Origin: Nymphaea colorata | Taxonomy: Eukaryota; Streptophyta; Magnoliopsida; Nymphaeales; Nymphaeaceae | DNA length: 64,000 nucleotides | Direction: 5' to 3' | Assembly (NCBI RefSeq): GCF_008831285.2 | Contig: NC_045138.2 | Location: 7,095,205-7,159,204 of the forward strand | Shown here: one piece after another, positions 12,147-26,767 of the stretch | How the letters are laid out: the number at the start of each line of letters is the position of its first letter | How positions within the stretch are numbered: position 1 is the first letter of the stretch | Notes under the pieces: generated by a model | Told to the model about the DNA's origin: nothing | Database searches by the model: none | What the model saw: only the letters and a program-made list of their open reading frames with translations | Position numbers and translations under genes: made by a program

Positions 12147-12837
12147 TGGGTCTGATAGAGACATGTGAGTTCGCCCAGCTGGATCTGTCAAGACTAGGCC
12201 CACCCGAGATGGGTTCAATCAAACCACCACCATACATATTGACTGAACCCAGGCAGGTCCCTTTCTAATAATCAAATTGGCTACCAACTCTTCCTTGTTG
12301 GAATGCACGTTTTTCACCTTCAAGTTATATGCCAAATGCTGCTGCTGATGTATTAAGAAAAACCAGCTGCATTGAGAAATGAGAAGCTTATGTTCTCATC
12401 CTTTTTCCTCGCTTTTAGGGTTTAGAGTTGGATTTAGGGGCGCTTTTAGGGTTTAGAGTTGTGTTTGAGGCTGAGTCAGAAATTTTTCACGAGAAAAATA
12501 CTATTTTTCTTTTTTAAAATTTTTGTATAGATCAAATAAAAGTTTCTAAAATTTGGGGTCTCTGACAAAGAATTATGTCATTTCCCTCAAGCCAAAAACT
12601 ATATGTAAAAGACGATCAACGACATTTACAAAATAAAATTAAGAGGTTTGTGGAATTGGAGAAGGAGTGGAGTTTAGTCAACTGCAGGTCAAACGTCATT
12701 GTGGTCTTTTCAGGGCGGGGCTATGAACTTTCCTACTTTCATTTTTTTTTTTTAAATTTTCGAATGAAACTGCACCTAAGTCGAAAAACTTTAATACCAC
12801 ACTTCTAGAACTTGTGTCGTTGTGGAAGGGGTGACAC

Positions 12838-12912
12838 CCATGTCATTTGAACTAGTAACCTGTCCCTTACCAGCCACTTGTCCTATCCCGTGTGCCGAAG
12901 TTCCTCCAGGTA
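12838..12912 (-). repeat. SINE-like fragment
   Basis: On the minus strand a GGACAAGTGGCTGGTAAGGG block (A-box side) is followed by GGTTACTAGTTCAAATGAC (B-box side). It is tRNA-derived in style, with no cloverleaf. Confidence 0.45.
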
Positions 12913-13184
12913 GTGGTGATGACTTAAGATCTAATGCACCTGAGATGGAGAAATGACCAAAAAGTCCCTGGTTTATTAGGAAAACCCTTTTTTTAACTGA
13001 GCAAAAAAAGAGACCAATAAAACTACTTTTTGCCAAATGTCTAAAATATTCATTTCTTTTCTATAAATGGCCAAAATACATGGCATCGAAGCATGTGAGA
13101 CTAAAAGGTCCGAACATTTACTTGCGTAGTCGTCACCGAACATGCACGGCTCCCTAGTCCCCACTAGAGCAGTCTTAGCCTTTA

Positions 13185-13185
<1 letters not shown>

Positions 13186-13222
<37 letters not shown>
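13186..13222. repeat. (TA)n microsatellite
   Basis: TA tract of about 37 bp. Confidence 0.95.
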
Positions 13223-13225
<3 letters not shown>

Positions 13226-13601
13226 GGTACGGTAGGTAAAACTAGTGCTACCCGAGTTTCACATTCCGAGAATAATTTCGCTGTTCTTTTTAAAAAAAGG
13301 AAATTAATTAAACTTCTCTTTCACTTTCAATTTTTTAATATAATTATGGCGCACAAAAAGTCAATGATTTATCAATAAGTTTTTAGAAAAATTCAAAAGT
13401 TCCAAACAAATCAGGCAAAGGACTTGCTTTCTTTCTCTAAATGGTTACAATTGCAAGACCCTTTCCTCATCAACTACAACTACAACATTTTCCTTTTTAA
13501 CTTTCCAAGATTTTTTTGAGATTTTACTTCCAAACTCTTGATCTTCTTCAACTTAAATGTCCTAAGTCCGGCCGCCTCGCCAAGTCGGCGGAGCGGCGGT
13601 C

Positions 13602-13844
13602 ATGATGGCGGCCACCGCATGCGGATCCATCACCAAAATGGACTGCCAATCAGTAAAAACAGAGACAAGTACCAGTAACTGCAGTTGCTGCTGTCAACGC
13701 CATCTTTGGTACAATCCCTTCACTCAAACAATGATACATCAGAGCAGTTGGGAAACTGAGTTTGTTGATGAGATTCTGGTGGCATCATTATTCAACAGTG
13801 ATATACAACACACATCATGCCCACCTACCCCTCATGATAAGTGA
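13602..13844 (+). CDS. Possible small uncharacterised protein (80 aa)
   Basis: The ORF starts at an ATG-ATG pair followed by GCGGCC, after a short GC-rich leader (13,565-13,600) that stands out from its AT-rich surroundings. The product has a Cys cluster (NCSCCCQR, about residues 26-33) and an acidic patch (ETEFVDEILV), but I do not recognise a family. It lies about 230 bp downstream of the convergent DUF688 gene. It could be a real small gene, an exon of a longer gene, or chance. Confidence 0.25.
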   Translation: MMAATACGSITKMDCQSVKTETSTSNCSCCCQRHLWYNPFTQTMIHQSSWETEFVDEILVASLFNSDIQHTSCPPTPHDK

Positions 13845-14073
13845 TGATATTTCATTAGTCTTCCCCCACAATGGCGAAAACTGAACATATACATATCCAG
13901 ATTCTCTAATTTCTAGAAAAAGATGAATAATACTTCACTAAAGAGAAGTTATTTACTCGTGAACATTTACATATTCAACACCCAAATGTGCATTTTCCTT
14001 GATGCACATGAAAATTACATAGTAGATTCCAACACTTTTATGAAGAACACAATATGACATAATTCAGGGGGCT

Positions 14074-14673
14074 TCAAGCAGATTTGTTTGTCAACATATC
14101 ATAAGAACCTCTATAGGGTCTTGGTAGCAAGACCTGAGACTCTAGCACTGCACAGTTGGTCTTGCATGAAGCATAGAGCCTGTCCAAGTTGAGCCTACCA
14201 GCCCAAGATTTGCAGGCCTTGGGCCCCTTCCAGCAGTTCTCCGCCACTTGGTCCTTGGAGCACGCCACCAGCGCGGCGAAAAACGGGTCGTGGACCGTTC
14301 CGGCCGGCTTCTTCCTCCGAGATGCGAAGACCGAGTCGAAATTGAACCGGTTCGACGAGCCTCTGGGCAATGAGAAGAGTGGGGGAGGGGGAAGGTGCTT
14401 GCTGATCACATACACATGCCTGGATCTAGAAGATGTCAAGGTGGTGCAGGTGCCTTGTAGGTGCTTGGGAACACCAGGCTGGTGCTCCCATGAGAAGGGG
14501 ATGCCAGAGGACTCGAGGGGAGTTGTGGGGGAACCTTTTGAGGAGGAGAAGGAGCTCAAAGATGAAGAAGATGAGGACCTTGACCTGGTTTTCGACGACG
14601 GCGGCCGCGTCTTTTCCGCCGCCGGGAGCGGATTTCCGGGCTGCAAGTAGTCCTCCACCCTGCAGGAGTTCAT
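14074..14673 (-). CDS. DUF688-type protein, single exon
   Basis: Predicted 199 aa, molecular function unknown. The key signature is GIPFSWEHQPGVPK at residues 57-70, matching the 'IPF-WE--PG-PK' core of the plant DUF688 group. A Ser-rich low-complexity segment precedes it (about 31-48), followed by a Pro/basic stretch and a conserved-looking DPFFAALVACSKD (129-141). The start is the first ATG at 14,673; the frame is open back to 14,697 only through a TTG codon. A TATAAAG box lies about 100 bp upstream of the ATG, and the leader is pyrimidine-rich as usual in plant 5' UTRs. No membrane segment or clear signal peptide is visible. The opposite strand is open for 153 codons, which I treat as a compositional shadow. 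Confidence 0.82.
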   Translation of the reverse strand: MNSCRVEDYLQPGNPLPAAEKTRPPSSKTRSRSSSSSSLSSFSSSKGSPTTPLESSGIPFSWEHQPGVPKHLQGTCTTLTSSRSRHVYVISKHLPPPPLFSLPRGSSNRFNFDSVFASRRKKPAGTVHDPFFAALVACSKDQVAENCWKGPKACKSWAGRLNLDRLYASCKTNCAVLESQVLLPRPYRGSYDMLTNKSA

Positions 14674-14769
14674 TGAAAAGGAGACTGGAGACAGCAACAG
14701 AGGAGCACCAACAAAGGGGAGAGAAGATAAGTGGGGGATGAAGAATTAAATGTAAAGGAGAGCACATGG

Positions 14770-14776
14770 CTTTATA
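14770..14776 (-). promoter_or_regulatory. TATA box of the DUF688-type gene
   Basis: TATAAAG on the minus strand, about 100 bp upstream of the ATG at 14,673, with a pyrimidine-rich leader between them. Placement fits a plant core promoter. Confidence 0.55.
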
Positions 14777-15640
14777 GACATATTGGAGAAAGGCATGGCA
14801 AGTTGGTGCTTGTAATTATGTGAATAAACTATAGAGAACAAGGGGACAGGGTCCCCCCTCCCCTCCTCCACTGCCATAATATATTTAAATATTTATTTTT
14901 CATATCCATAGTCAGTTTGAATTCACAATGCTTGTTTTGTGGAAATATTTTATGTATAAAAGAAAATTCTGAAACTGGTTCTTTGGATCTTGACCCGATG
15001 GAGGATTCGGATTCGAACAGGTCTTGTATGGACTGATAACTGGTTTGTCCGGGTTGTGGATCTGGTATGAACCGGTACTGGTTCCAGTCTTTTGGATAGA
15101 GCAGACCCTGCTCTCCTGTGGCAGCCATGGTAGTGCTGGGTCACATGGATCTGTTCTCTGTTTTTGTTTTTATTGAAGAAGGCATATACCCACTTGTTTG
15201 TCTTCACATGGATCTGGATATCTGATCTACCTGTTCCGAGATAAAACAAAAGAAGTCATTAACAAATTCTACCTAGTAATAATTCTTGACACAATACACT
15301 TGCCGATCCATGATCCAATTTAGTTTGGGACCATTTTTTATGTTACCGTGGTAGGTTTGCTAGGCATCCTGTTCAGTAGAAAACACCTTTATGCTTCCCA
15401 AGTATGTTATAGATAAAAGCATGCTTTCTAGAGCTGGGAAGCCCAAAAAAAAAGGAAAGTTCTAATTAGTATATCAATTTTTGGTAATAGAAGGTTTGAG
15501 TAGGTGAAAAATTCCGATAACATGAATCATTATGAAAAGATAGTTGTGCCCTTTTATTTTTCCATATTTAGGTTTATTATATGGGAAATAACACTTACAT
15601 TGAGAGACTTAATCACTTGCTCGAGACATAAAACCCTATT
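14777..15640. other. Upstream region of the DUF688-type gene
   Basis: Minus-strand ORFs at 14,829-15,128 and 14,950-15,249 overlap in different frames and carry no recognisable domain. Any further promoter elements were not resolved. Confidence 0.4.
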
Positions 15641-15654
15641 AATTAGTGTCATAC

Positions 15655-15720
15655 CTTGCACAGAAAGTTGATGCTCATAGAATTCGAACCAACCAAGGCT
15701 GCTTGTCTAATGGCGAGGCC
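15655..15720 (-). repeat. SINE-like fragment
   Basis: On the minus strand a GCCATTAGACAAGCAGCC block precedes TTGGTTCGAATTC, a good B-box match. Confidence 0.4.
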
Positions 15721-15730
15721 TGGCTTCACT

Positions 15731-15918
15731 AGGGGTGGAGCCAAGGTAGTGCCCGCAAAGGCCCTGATCCCACCTCCAAAACAAAATTAAAAAATTTACA
15801 TGTAAATTTTAAAAAATTTCACCTGTCCCATATAAAATTTGGAAAAATGATATTTCGGCCCATGTCAAAATTTAGAAATTTTAATTCGGCTTTCCTCATG
15901 AAAAATTTTTGGCCTTCA
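15731..15918 (+). mobile_element. hAT (Tip100-like) MITE, family copy 3
   Basis: It starts TAGGGGTGGAGCCAAGGTAG and shares the interior AAAATGATATTTCGGCCC and the terminal ATGAAAAATTTTTGGC with the copy at 7,506-7,679, same orientation. The right terminal repeat is partly eroded. Confidence 0.65.
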
Positions 15919-18387
15919 CTAGGTCAACTCTTTTGGGGCTAAGTCAAGTCCCCTATTTAATTTTTGAATCATCAAATAATTTAAAGTCCTTTTAAAAGAA
16001 GTTTTACTTAGCTGGTGTGTGTAGTGTATCAAACTCGGAATGAACATCATAATACAATCATCATAATGTCCATTTTCTTTCTGTTCCATATAAGGAACAG
16101 ATGAGGACATACTTTCCCATACCTCAACCGAAAACTACTTGCAACAGATTGGATTTCAATCAGAGGTACCCTTCATCAGATTTGATTTATCAGATATGCA
16201 TATTTAAATATGAAAGCAGAAATACCTATCCCATGTCTGAAGCCAAATTTTGAAATTCAAAATCTGGATCTGATCCAAGTCTGACTTTTAAATTCACAGC
16301 CGGATTTTAATTTCACAACCGAGTCCATACTGCATCATAAAACTGACTTTAGATATAGAATATTTGCTTAAAACCAGATCCGATTTTGAATCGGATCAAA
16401 TTCTGCTCAGATATCTTTTTGAAGCCAAATGCAATCCCAAACCCGATTGGATGTCGTTTTTAAGTCCAAACTCAATCGAATTGCTTAATTGGATGTTAAT
16501 TTTTTTTCCCATATCCAACTTTGTTGAAGCAATTTGATCCAATCCATTGACATCCCCGGAAATCTTTCTTCCCATTTTTGTGAACTTCCCTTGCTCAATA
16601 TGCAAATGATTTGTTTCTGCTTTAGTTGCGGAGCCACACATATTTGGCTGAAGAGCACTCACCATATATTTGAAAGGTATTATACGTATAAATATGCAAA
16701 AAAATTAAGGTAAACTAATAAATAAACAAGGGGTCTTTATTAGACCGTATGGGCAATTGCCCACACATGTCTCTGCCCCTGCGTGCTTTTCATATCCTTA
16801 TGGTTAGGTCAGATCATTTAAGCAAGCAGGTTCATTTTAATGCGGCCGGGCCCGCGGGCTTAAACGGACCATAAAAGCTCCAGTATCGATCCAAACAAGA
16901 AAAGCCAATTTTGATAGATCCAAACACTAAGAACAAGCTTGTTGGTCCCTGAAAATGTTTCAGAACCATTTTTTATCAAATACAGCAAAAGTGGGCATAG
17001 TTAATTAAGCCTTTTCTTCTCTCAGAAGATGAAAGGGTTTTCTTAATGGCCAAAGGCACAATTTGCAATAAGCTTTTTCTGTGGTTTAACACTTTTCTTC
17101 ACACCGTTTAGAAAAATGCCAAAATTACTTGTTTCTATTTTCTAATTTTCATTTATGAATTATCTACTTTTTTTTATGTTGTTTTATTAGTTTCTCATTT
17201 ATTTTATTTTTTCTTAATTCTTAAGAATTTTATTTTTTTTTTCTTTTCCTTTTTTGTTCTGTGTTCTTCACGGTGTTATGCCCAAGAAAACCTCTCCTTT
17301 TAAAACATAAACATGAGTATGCTCCTTTATGCCCATCGTTTTCTCCTTTCCATTAATTTGGAAGCGTGGTTAGTAATCTTCGGACTTGGTATCCGTTCGG
17401 ACAGGCATATATATTCGCTGTTTTGTTTTTATTTGTTGAAAACAAACGAGGCATACATGTTGCAAGAGCTTAGAAGTCATTCCATATATGTAGGTAATTA
17501 AATATGATGCTAATGTATATATATTAAAAGTGTATGAAATAAAATGTGCATATCTTATTGTAATAATTATAAAGACAAACATAAAAGCAACTATAAAATT
17601 TAGGAATTTTTATCATTTTGGGTTCCCTTTTTGGTGATTCTCAACTAAAGTCTCATTTTCATGCAAGTTGACCTACGAACAAAGAATGGTAGCTGAAATA
17701 ATATATATATATATATATATAATCTCTTACCCTCTATCACCAAATTACATTCCTATCGTTCAAAGTAAAGTTTTCAATTTCTCAAATCCAGACTAGGCCT
17801 TTATTCGACAATTTTTTTTTTTTAAAGTTGTCTATATTGAAGAATTAAAAAGATGGCTCTTTTTTTTAAAGTACTTGAAAAAGTGAAAAAAAAAAAGAAA
17901 TCTCCTTAAATTTCATCATGGTCAAGTTAATGATAAAAAAAACTTTGTTGGGAATCACTCAATTGATTTGGCTGTGCCTCCTCAAATTGCATGGTGTCAA
18001 ACTAAGTTTTGGGCAAGTGAGAGGTTATTCTCTATCCAAACAAGAGCCAAAAGCTTTCCTACTTTCCTTTGTCCTCAGGGTCTAGAGATGTATTAGTACT
18101 AAGTTGTGAGACAACACCATGCTTCTGTTTGCATGTATATATATATATATATATATATATTTGAGCAAAATCTGTCACATTTTGGTTTTCGGATAAAATT
18201 TCTGTGATGCATAAGATTCATCAACCATACGGTGAAGATCATAGTTGCTACATAGAAAAATGAAGAAAAAAATTGAGGAAAAAACAGTAGGTGGGGGATG
18301 AGAAGAAGAAAGAAAATGGTCGAAACTAGTGGAAGCAATTCTTTTGTGTGCATATATATAACCCTTAGGTATGGGACAACAATTATG
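15919..18387. other. AT-rich intergenic stretch with small repeats
   Basis: It contains a short GC-rich hAT-like end fragment (about 16,836-16,900), a fragment of the GGGCAATTGCCCACACA type (16,749), and TA microsatellites at 17,700-17,721 and 18,137-18,161. No gene recognised. Confidence 0.5.
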
Positions 18388-18487
18388 GCTACTTAAATTC
18401 TTGTCAGGAATGATTTTATATAAAATATCAAGGCGTCCATGACTACTTAAATTCTTGCCGTGAATTATTTTAAATAAAATACCAAAG
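18388..18487. repeat. Diverged tandem duplication, unit about 50 bp
   Basis: The unit GGCTACTTAAATTCTTGTCA..TATAAAATATCAA is followed by GACTACTTAAATTCTTGCCG..AATAAAATACCAA. Confidence 0.75.
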
Positions 18488-18959
18488 TTTTTCCATGAGC
18501 TAATAATTTTTTATATATTAAGTGTATTTCAACCCGCAACATTGACATAATATATCATTCCAATCAAATAATTCCTAAAATCACAACATTACACAAAAAG
18601 TATGTTAGTTCTTGTTCCAGCCCAAGTGGTCTAACTTTTAATTTGGTTCTATGGGTGTGTGTATATGAGTAGATATATAACAGTTAGAGAACAAAAAAAA
18701 AGTAGAGAAAAACCATTTCGAGTTGTTTCATTTTGAAACTGGCTTTTCAAACTTTCCCTTTTCTCTTACTCTGCTACCTACCTTTCTCTCTGTCTGATAT
18801 GTGTGTCTAATTCTTTATTTGCAATGTTTATTACGTAGTGATTATAAATATGCTAAAATTTGGAGATTTACCTAACCCAAGGTATGGGATAACTAAAAAA
18901 GGTGTGCTTTCCTAGAAGATGATTTAGGATGTGACTCTTTAAATTGCCTTTTTTTTTTT

Positions 18960-19130
18960 CTACGGCCTCTAAGAGAGGCCACGAGCGCCCCCTGGGTTTA
19001 CATGACATGCTTTGGGACTTTTTATGGTTTAGAAATAAAACATACTGGGACGTAACAATGATCTCTTTAAGATTCAAACACGAGCACTTTGAGGAAAGGA
19101 CCACCTTACCACCCCTATGTGAGTGGTTGA
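18960..19130 (-). repeat. SINE-like sequence
   Basis: On the minus strand GGGGTGGTAAGGTGGTCC (A-box-like) precedes GTGTTTGAATCTT (B-box-like) at the usual spacing. A 3' GC-rich tail (GGGGGCGCTCGTGGCCTC) follows. The long minus-strand ORF over it (18,868-19,188) is not recognisable. Confidence 0.45.
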
Positions 19131-19369
19131 AATTCCCTTTTGACATGATTAAACTTGGTAGTGTTTTCAGAAATCTGAACAGTGTCATTAAATGATTACT
19201 TCCATACGTTTTGGGGTGAAATTTTTCGGTATAACTGAACCCATCAACTTATAACTAAAACTTCCTTCCTTCTCCTTGACTCCAGCTTCCAGTCTACTTT
19301 ATAGGGCCTGTTTGAAGAGACTGTCTACTGCCAACTTGGTATCATGCTCCACCAAATATGGCCCAAGAG

Positions 19370-19450
19370 CATGGCGCTTACGGGAATCGAACTAAGGACA
19401 CAAGGTCTTCGTGCCCACCAGTTCGATCAGCTTCACCATTCCCCTTGGGG
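19370..19450 (-). repeat. SINE-like fragment
   Basis: The minus strand has ATGGTGAAGCTGATCGAACT (A-box side), followed about 30 bp later by TAGTTCGATTCCCG, a near-consensus B box. The A-box side matches the copies at 4,700 and 45,600. Confidence 0.55.
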
Positions 19451-21670
<2,220 letters not shown>

Positions 21671-21689
21671 GCGCGCACACACACACACC

Positions 21690-22870
21690 CAGTTAGGTTA
21701 AAGGCAACAGCTGATGCCTTCAAAACAGATTGTTGAAGTACTTTTTTTTGTACAATATTCAAACACTATGAAAATGATCCTTAGAGTGATTTGATAGAAA
21801 ATATATACTAAATTAACTAAAGGTGCTTATTTGATCATTAAGAATTAATGCTGATGATAACATCAGAATGTTAAGTTCTTATGCAAATCTGTTACGAGCT
21901 CGGCCTCCAACTTTGAATACGAATTAGGAAAACGGAAAACGGAAAACGTTAATAGTTGATTAACATTGCTTTTTGTGAAAACAACTTGAATCGAAACATG
22001 TTTTATACTCTACTACTATTCAAAAATATCTTGGCATGTTTAGATATTGTTTAAAATGATTTTTAATAAGAATTTAAACGAACCATGTATGTACGTATTG
22101 AAATCAACAGGTTCCCTCTAGGGCCAGATGGTTACTTTTTATTTTGTGTCGCTAAAAACTGTCCAAAAGGTCAATTACTAAAAACCATAGCCAGGCAACT
22201 GAGTTTCATTTTGTGACGATCTTAGTGACAGAATTAAAAATAACCATCCGTCTGCAAAAGAAACCGACTTATTTCAATGCCTCTCTATACATGTATATAC
22301 AGGTCCACAGAGAAAGCCGACTGATTATATATATATACACACGCACTAGAGAGATATGACATGTCCATGCATTATGTTGCATTATGTTGACATTCTTCAC
22401 ATCGATGATCCACTATTCTAGCAATACCAGTCCTACAGTGCACCATTCAACAGTAACTAATTCACATGACAGTATAATCATCAATTCATGGAATCTGAAA
22501 GTAGTGAACACAGCAGAACTCGTCTAAATTGAATGTTCCACTGCTTTATAGCGTTTATAAAGTAACAAGTAATAAAAAAGTAACTATAATTAAATAACTA
22601 TGCGTTTATAAGAACCAAGTACATAACTACAAAATAATACTAACAAACAACATGCACTAGATTAGTCTAATTTTAGTAAACCACTTAAATTTATTTCTTA
22701 GTAGTACTGAGTAATAACTAAAACTGGTGTTGAATGAAACAGTCTAGATTTGGTTGCAGTACTTAACTCGTTGCCTCATTCATCGGTGATCCTAGTCAAC
22801 TCAGGCAATCCCAAGTCGGTTGCCGATGTTAGAAATCTATATTATGGGCCTATATATATATAATTCTGGG

Positions 22871-22871
<1 letters not shown>
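21690..22871. other. AT-rich intergenic stretch, nothing recognised
   Basis: A short GGAAAACGGAAAACG direct repeat near 21,930 and a small TA run near 22,325. No gene or transposon end seen. Confidence 0.55.

Positions 22872-22923
<52 letters not shown>
22872..22923. repeat. (TA)n microsatellite
   Basis: About 50 bp of TA. The preceding word GGGCCTATATATATA occurs twice (22,847 and 22,868). Confidence 0.95.
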
Positions 22924-22925
<2 letters not shown>

Positions 22926-23076
22926 CGGGATATCTCCACAAGCCCAACTTATGGTAATCTAATTAGTCTGAGTCTATGTCATCAATATTAGTATGGATTA
23001 TTTGTGTAGAAACCATAAAAAATCCATATCTAGTTTATGAAAGGCAAAACCGTCATTTGGACCTTCATAAATAGTC

Positions 23077-23359
23077 TAAGCATGGGCACCGAGCTGGTCC
23101 GCCGGTGGGTACCCAGTACCCGGCTCAACTCGTGCTCGGGCCCGCAAAAATGGGCACCGGGCCGGTCCAGGTAGGGCTGAGCCTGGGTGGGCCTGATAAA
23201 AAAATTTTAATATTTATTTTATTAATTTTTATACATAATTATAATACTTTATTACGATGAATTATATTTGAATATTACTTTATATCAAAAATATATTTTT
23301 TTAATTTAGTCGGGCCGAAACCAGTTTTGGGTGTTGGGCCGGCCCGATGCCCATGCTTA
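23077..23359. mobile_element. hAT-like MITE of the 'GGCCCGG' type
   Basis: The left end TAAGCATGGGCACCGAGC is the inverse of the right end CCCGATGCCCATGCTTA. GC-rich arms surround an AT-rich 130-bp core. The ends match those of the 735-bp element at 45,934. The 8-bp flanks (AAATAGTC and TTGTAGCC) agree only partly, so the duplication has decayed. Confidence 0.75.
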
Positions 23360-25212
23360 TTGTAGCCCCTAAAGCACAAGGGTTAAGAAAATTTTCATTG
23401 TATGATGTCCTTTATTCCATCCTAGAGGGTTTCGTGTTGTACCCTTGCAGCTTCCGGAATATCCACTGGGCCTTTTTTCACTTGTGCGATGGACATAGTA
23501 TGCTTTCGCCAACTTCTCAATGATCGACTCTTATGTTTTTGGTATGTGTACCCTTGTTTATGGTTTCAGCAGACAATGTAATATTGGTGCGATCAAGCTT
23601 AAAATCCTCAAAGCAGAGAACTTCCTGGTAGGCTGAATGTAGATTCCCTTACATGGAGAGCTACTTTCCCAAGAAAGAGAATACACAGACGTATCACTCT
23701 CGCCAAGGTTGAAGTTGTTCATTCTCTAAAAATGTTCCAAAATGAATAGCGAGTCACTCCTTTTTACTGAGTATATAGGCATGACGGGTCCATTATGAGA
23801 TCAAGCTTTTTGTCAAGGAACAGTCTTCTTTCAAGTTTGGAGGGATTAAACAGAAAATGTATTCATTCTTGTCAGGTCGATGGTTTTGTGAAAGAATTAG
23901 AAATTTCTTGTTGAAGGATACTATTAGTCATGTCGCAAATATTGCTTTAGGTACAAAACGGCAAGTTTTTTTGTGGAGTATAATATGAGAGAGTTATTTT
24001 TTTTTTGAAAAAATCTTGATAAATTTTAAAAAAACTAAAAATCAAATGTGAAAAATGTTAAAAAATGGTAATTGAAAAATGTAAAATATGTAAGAGAAAC
24101 ATGAACAGACGCAAAAAACGAAAAAGAGGAAAACTGCAAAAAAAAAACATGAAAAAACGTAAACAAACTTAAGAAAGAGGGGAATAAAATGTGTTTTTTT
24201 CGAACAAACATTTTTTTTTTCGTTTTTAGCGGCTGACTCTTTTTTAATGTTTTCTCGCGTTTTTTTTCAAATAAAACATGTTTTTCAATGAGAGTGCTAT
24301 TAATGAACCAAAATCTTTAAGGTTATGGTCATATAAATGATGAAATAATCATGAGCTATCAATATAGAAATATTTAAATTTATGTGTTCTTGTGCCCATA
24401 TGTGCCTCTACCACTGCGAGTCTGCCACAGATGCTCCCATCTTATTGAAATATATGACAAGTCTTCGAATGCCTAATCTGCATTTCAGACAATATCTTGG
24501 TGTATAATGCTTCTAATGCAGTTCGAAGAACACGTGGATATAGTTGGGCTGCTTGCTGCTTGTAGATTAATTTATCTGTGAATTCAAAAAAATATACACA
24601 TATTATAAAGGGACAGAAAAATCCTGTATAACCGATGCTTCAGCCTGTGTTAGAAAGGGAGGCAACCAGAAGTCAAAATTTTCACGTTTCTGTGATACAA
24701 AGACTAATATCCACCAACAAAAGAGATGAATGCCGATCAAAAGACCAACGTCGGAAGCATGTGAACCTTCAGTTTCTCTTTTTCTTTGCATTAAATAACT
24801 GCTGGCTTTGTTCTTTTTGTAGAAGATACACCTGGATGTGCAATTCGTTGTTCATGGATGTCATTATTCAGTAAGATCACATGCATATTTGTCTTCTAAA
24901 GAAATAATGTAAGCGCTTTGCAGCGATATCGAAGCACAAATGAAGTCAGCTGGAGATCGTACGCATTAAGCATCTTGATGGCTATTTTTAAATGACACTG
25001 AAGTAAAATGATCATTCTGGAAATTGTTGGATTTAATTCTCTTGTCCATTGAATTTATTTGGGCAACCAGAAGCAGAAAAGTGAAACGTCATATCACAAA
25101 CTTGAGTTCTGTCAATTTCATTCTGCAGCAGAGGAAGAAGCTTTTGCTTCCTGTTGGTTTATTTCTTGCTATGTACCATTTCCATCACCATGACCACTTC
25201 GTGATTTGCCGT
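23360..25212. other. Intergenic stretch, nothing recognised
   Basis: AT-rich with poly-T and poly-A runs (23,990-24,280). Part of 23,590-23,760 has a coding-like texture but is interrupted by stops in every frame, and I recognise no family. ORFs at 24,603-24,874 and 25,024-25,218 have no recognisable domains. Confidence 0.4.
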
Positions 25213-25550
25213 AGTTAGAAGGCAATGCATGAAATTCCTTCAATCTGAGAAGACCCAACTCAAAAGGTGGCAGTAAGTGGTAATCTGTTTTTACTTCTTA
25301 ATTGCAGTAACAGCTTAAGAGAAATCTTAACCAAGTTGCTTAACCAAATTTAACAACATAATATATGATTGATGATTTTGATAATGGAACAGATGATGCA
25401 TGTTTGCCTAAAGAGTTGCACGATTAGAAGACAATGCATGAAATTCCATACCTGCTTAAAAGACATCTAAGTGACTAAGTTGCTTAACCAAGTTTAATGA
25501 CGTAATTCATGATTGATGATTCTGATCATGGAACAGATGATACGCATGCG
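25213..25550. repeat. Imperfect tandem duplication
   Basis: GTTAGAAGGCAATGCATGAAATT (about 25,213) recurs near 25,424. AAGTTGCTTAACCAA..GGAACAGATGAT at 25,334-25,396 recurs at 25,477-25,540. The first copy carries roughly 65 bp more between the two blocks. Confidence 0.75.
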
Positions 25551-26119
25551 CCATTTGAGTGAACCGTGAAAGGATGTAATACTTTGTTGTTTCAAGTGCA
25601 ACAAATTATGGCATCATGCTATCTGCAATCACAATCAATGAGTTTCCAAGCCCAATCAATTGTCACAACGATAGAGAGAGAGAGAGTCACTGGCTGATGT
25701 TTGCTGTGGAGCATTCTCCAGTCTTACCTCCAGACTAAATGTGGGATTTAACTTCAGAATCTTCAGTAGCTGAGAGTGGATATTGCATCATCATACAAGT
25801 CTAAAGTTTAGATCCTTTTATTTTCAGTAATGAAGGGCTTCCACTTGTCCAAGGTTAATAAAGAATAGGAAGAATAATCCTTCAAGCACTCCATTTTGCT
25901 GAAGCCAGAGAATGAGCCAGCCAATGATCAAAGCGTACATTAGGAAATAAGGTTTCTTACAGCTTGGCATGGACAAATTCATTTCATCGAAAAATTATTC
26001 ACAATGTGCACACAATCTAACGTGTTACTTCTACAGAGAAGGCATGCTTATAGCAGAAGATAAAAACAAATTAGATCCATTGTTTTGTTGAGTTTTGCAG
26101 GAGACAATATTTACTTTCA

Positions 26120-26440
26120 TGCTTGATGTATGAAATAACAAATAAGTATAAGATAACAAAACATTTATGAGATAATGAACAGATGGATGTATGAGACAAC
26201 GCCAAATGAGATAACACCAAACATAAGTATGAGATAACAAAAAAAATTGAGATAATGAGACAGTAGACTGGATGAATGTATGAAATGTATGAAATAACAC
26301 TAAACATAGGTATGAAATAATGTTTAGGAGATAATAAAATATTTATGAGATAATAGATGGACGTATAGGATAACGCTAAACATAAACATAAAATAATGTT
26401 TATGAGATAATAAAATATTTACGAGATGATAAAATAATAT
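26120..26440 (+). repeat. GAGATAA motif array, left block
   Basis: Seven exact GAGATAA words plus several near variants (GAAATAA, AGATAAC) occur in about 320 bp, mostly as ATGAGATAA(C/T). Spacing is irregular, unlike a simple microsatellite. The same motif forms blocks at 28,740-29,240 and 31,740-32,300 around the FAR1-like pseudogene. Confidence 0.8.
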
Positions 26441-26767
26441 TATAAGTGGGACACAAAAATAAAAGCGTTGTTTTGTTGCTTAAAGGAATGTATTGGTCAT
26501 TACAATATGCATGTACCGACTGATAAATTTTACCTTTATCGAATCTCCAAATTGTATTTTGTGGTTCTCATTTTTATCCCTACAAAAGGTTTCTTTTTTA
26601 TTAAACATAGTTTTTTTTTTTGTCATACTTAAAATGATGGATGAAATTACATACAAAAAAGTGACATATATAACCAGATTCAGAGGCAAACTGCTTGTTA
26701 GAGGAATCTACAGCAACGTACCTTGAACGAGAAGAGCTTGACCAAACTCCAGCACCAACTTTCAACT

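Noticed and set aside
14189-14650. 153-codon plus-strand ORF over the DUF688-type gene
   Set aside because: The minus strand carries the DUF688 signature and a TATA box; the plus frame has no recognisable domain.
14674-14697. Eight-codon N-terminal extension of the DUF688-type protein
   Set aside because: It would start at TTG; the first ATG is at 14,673.
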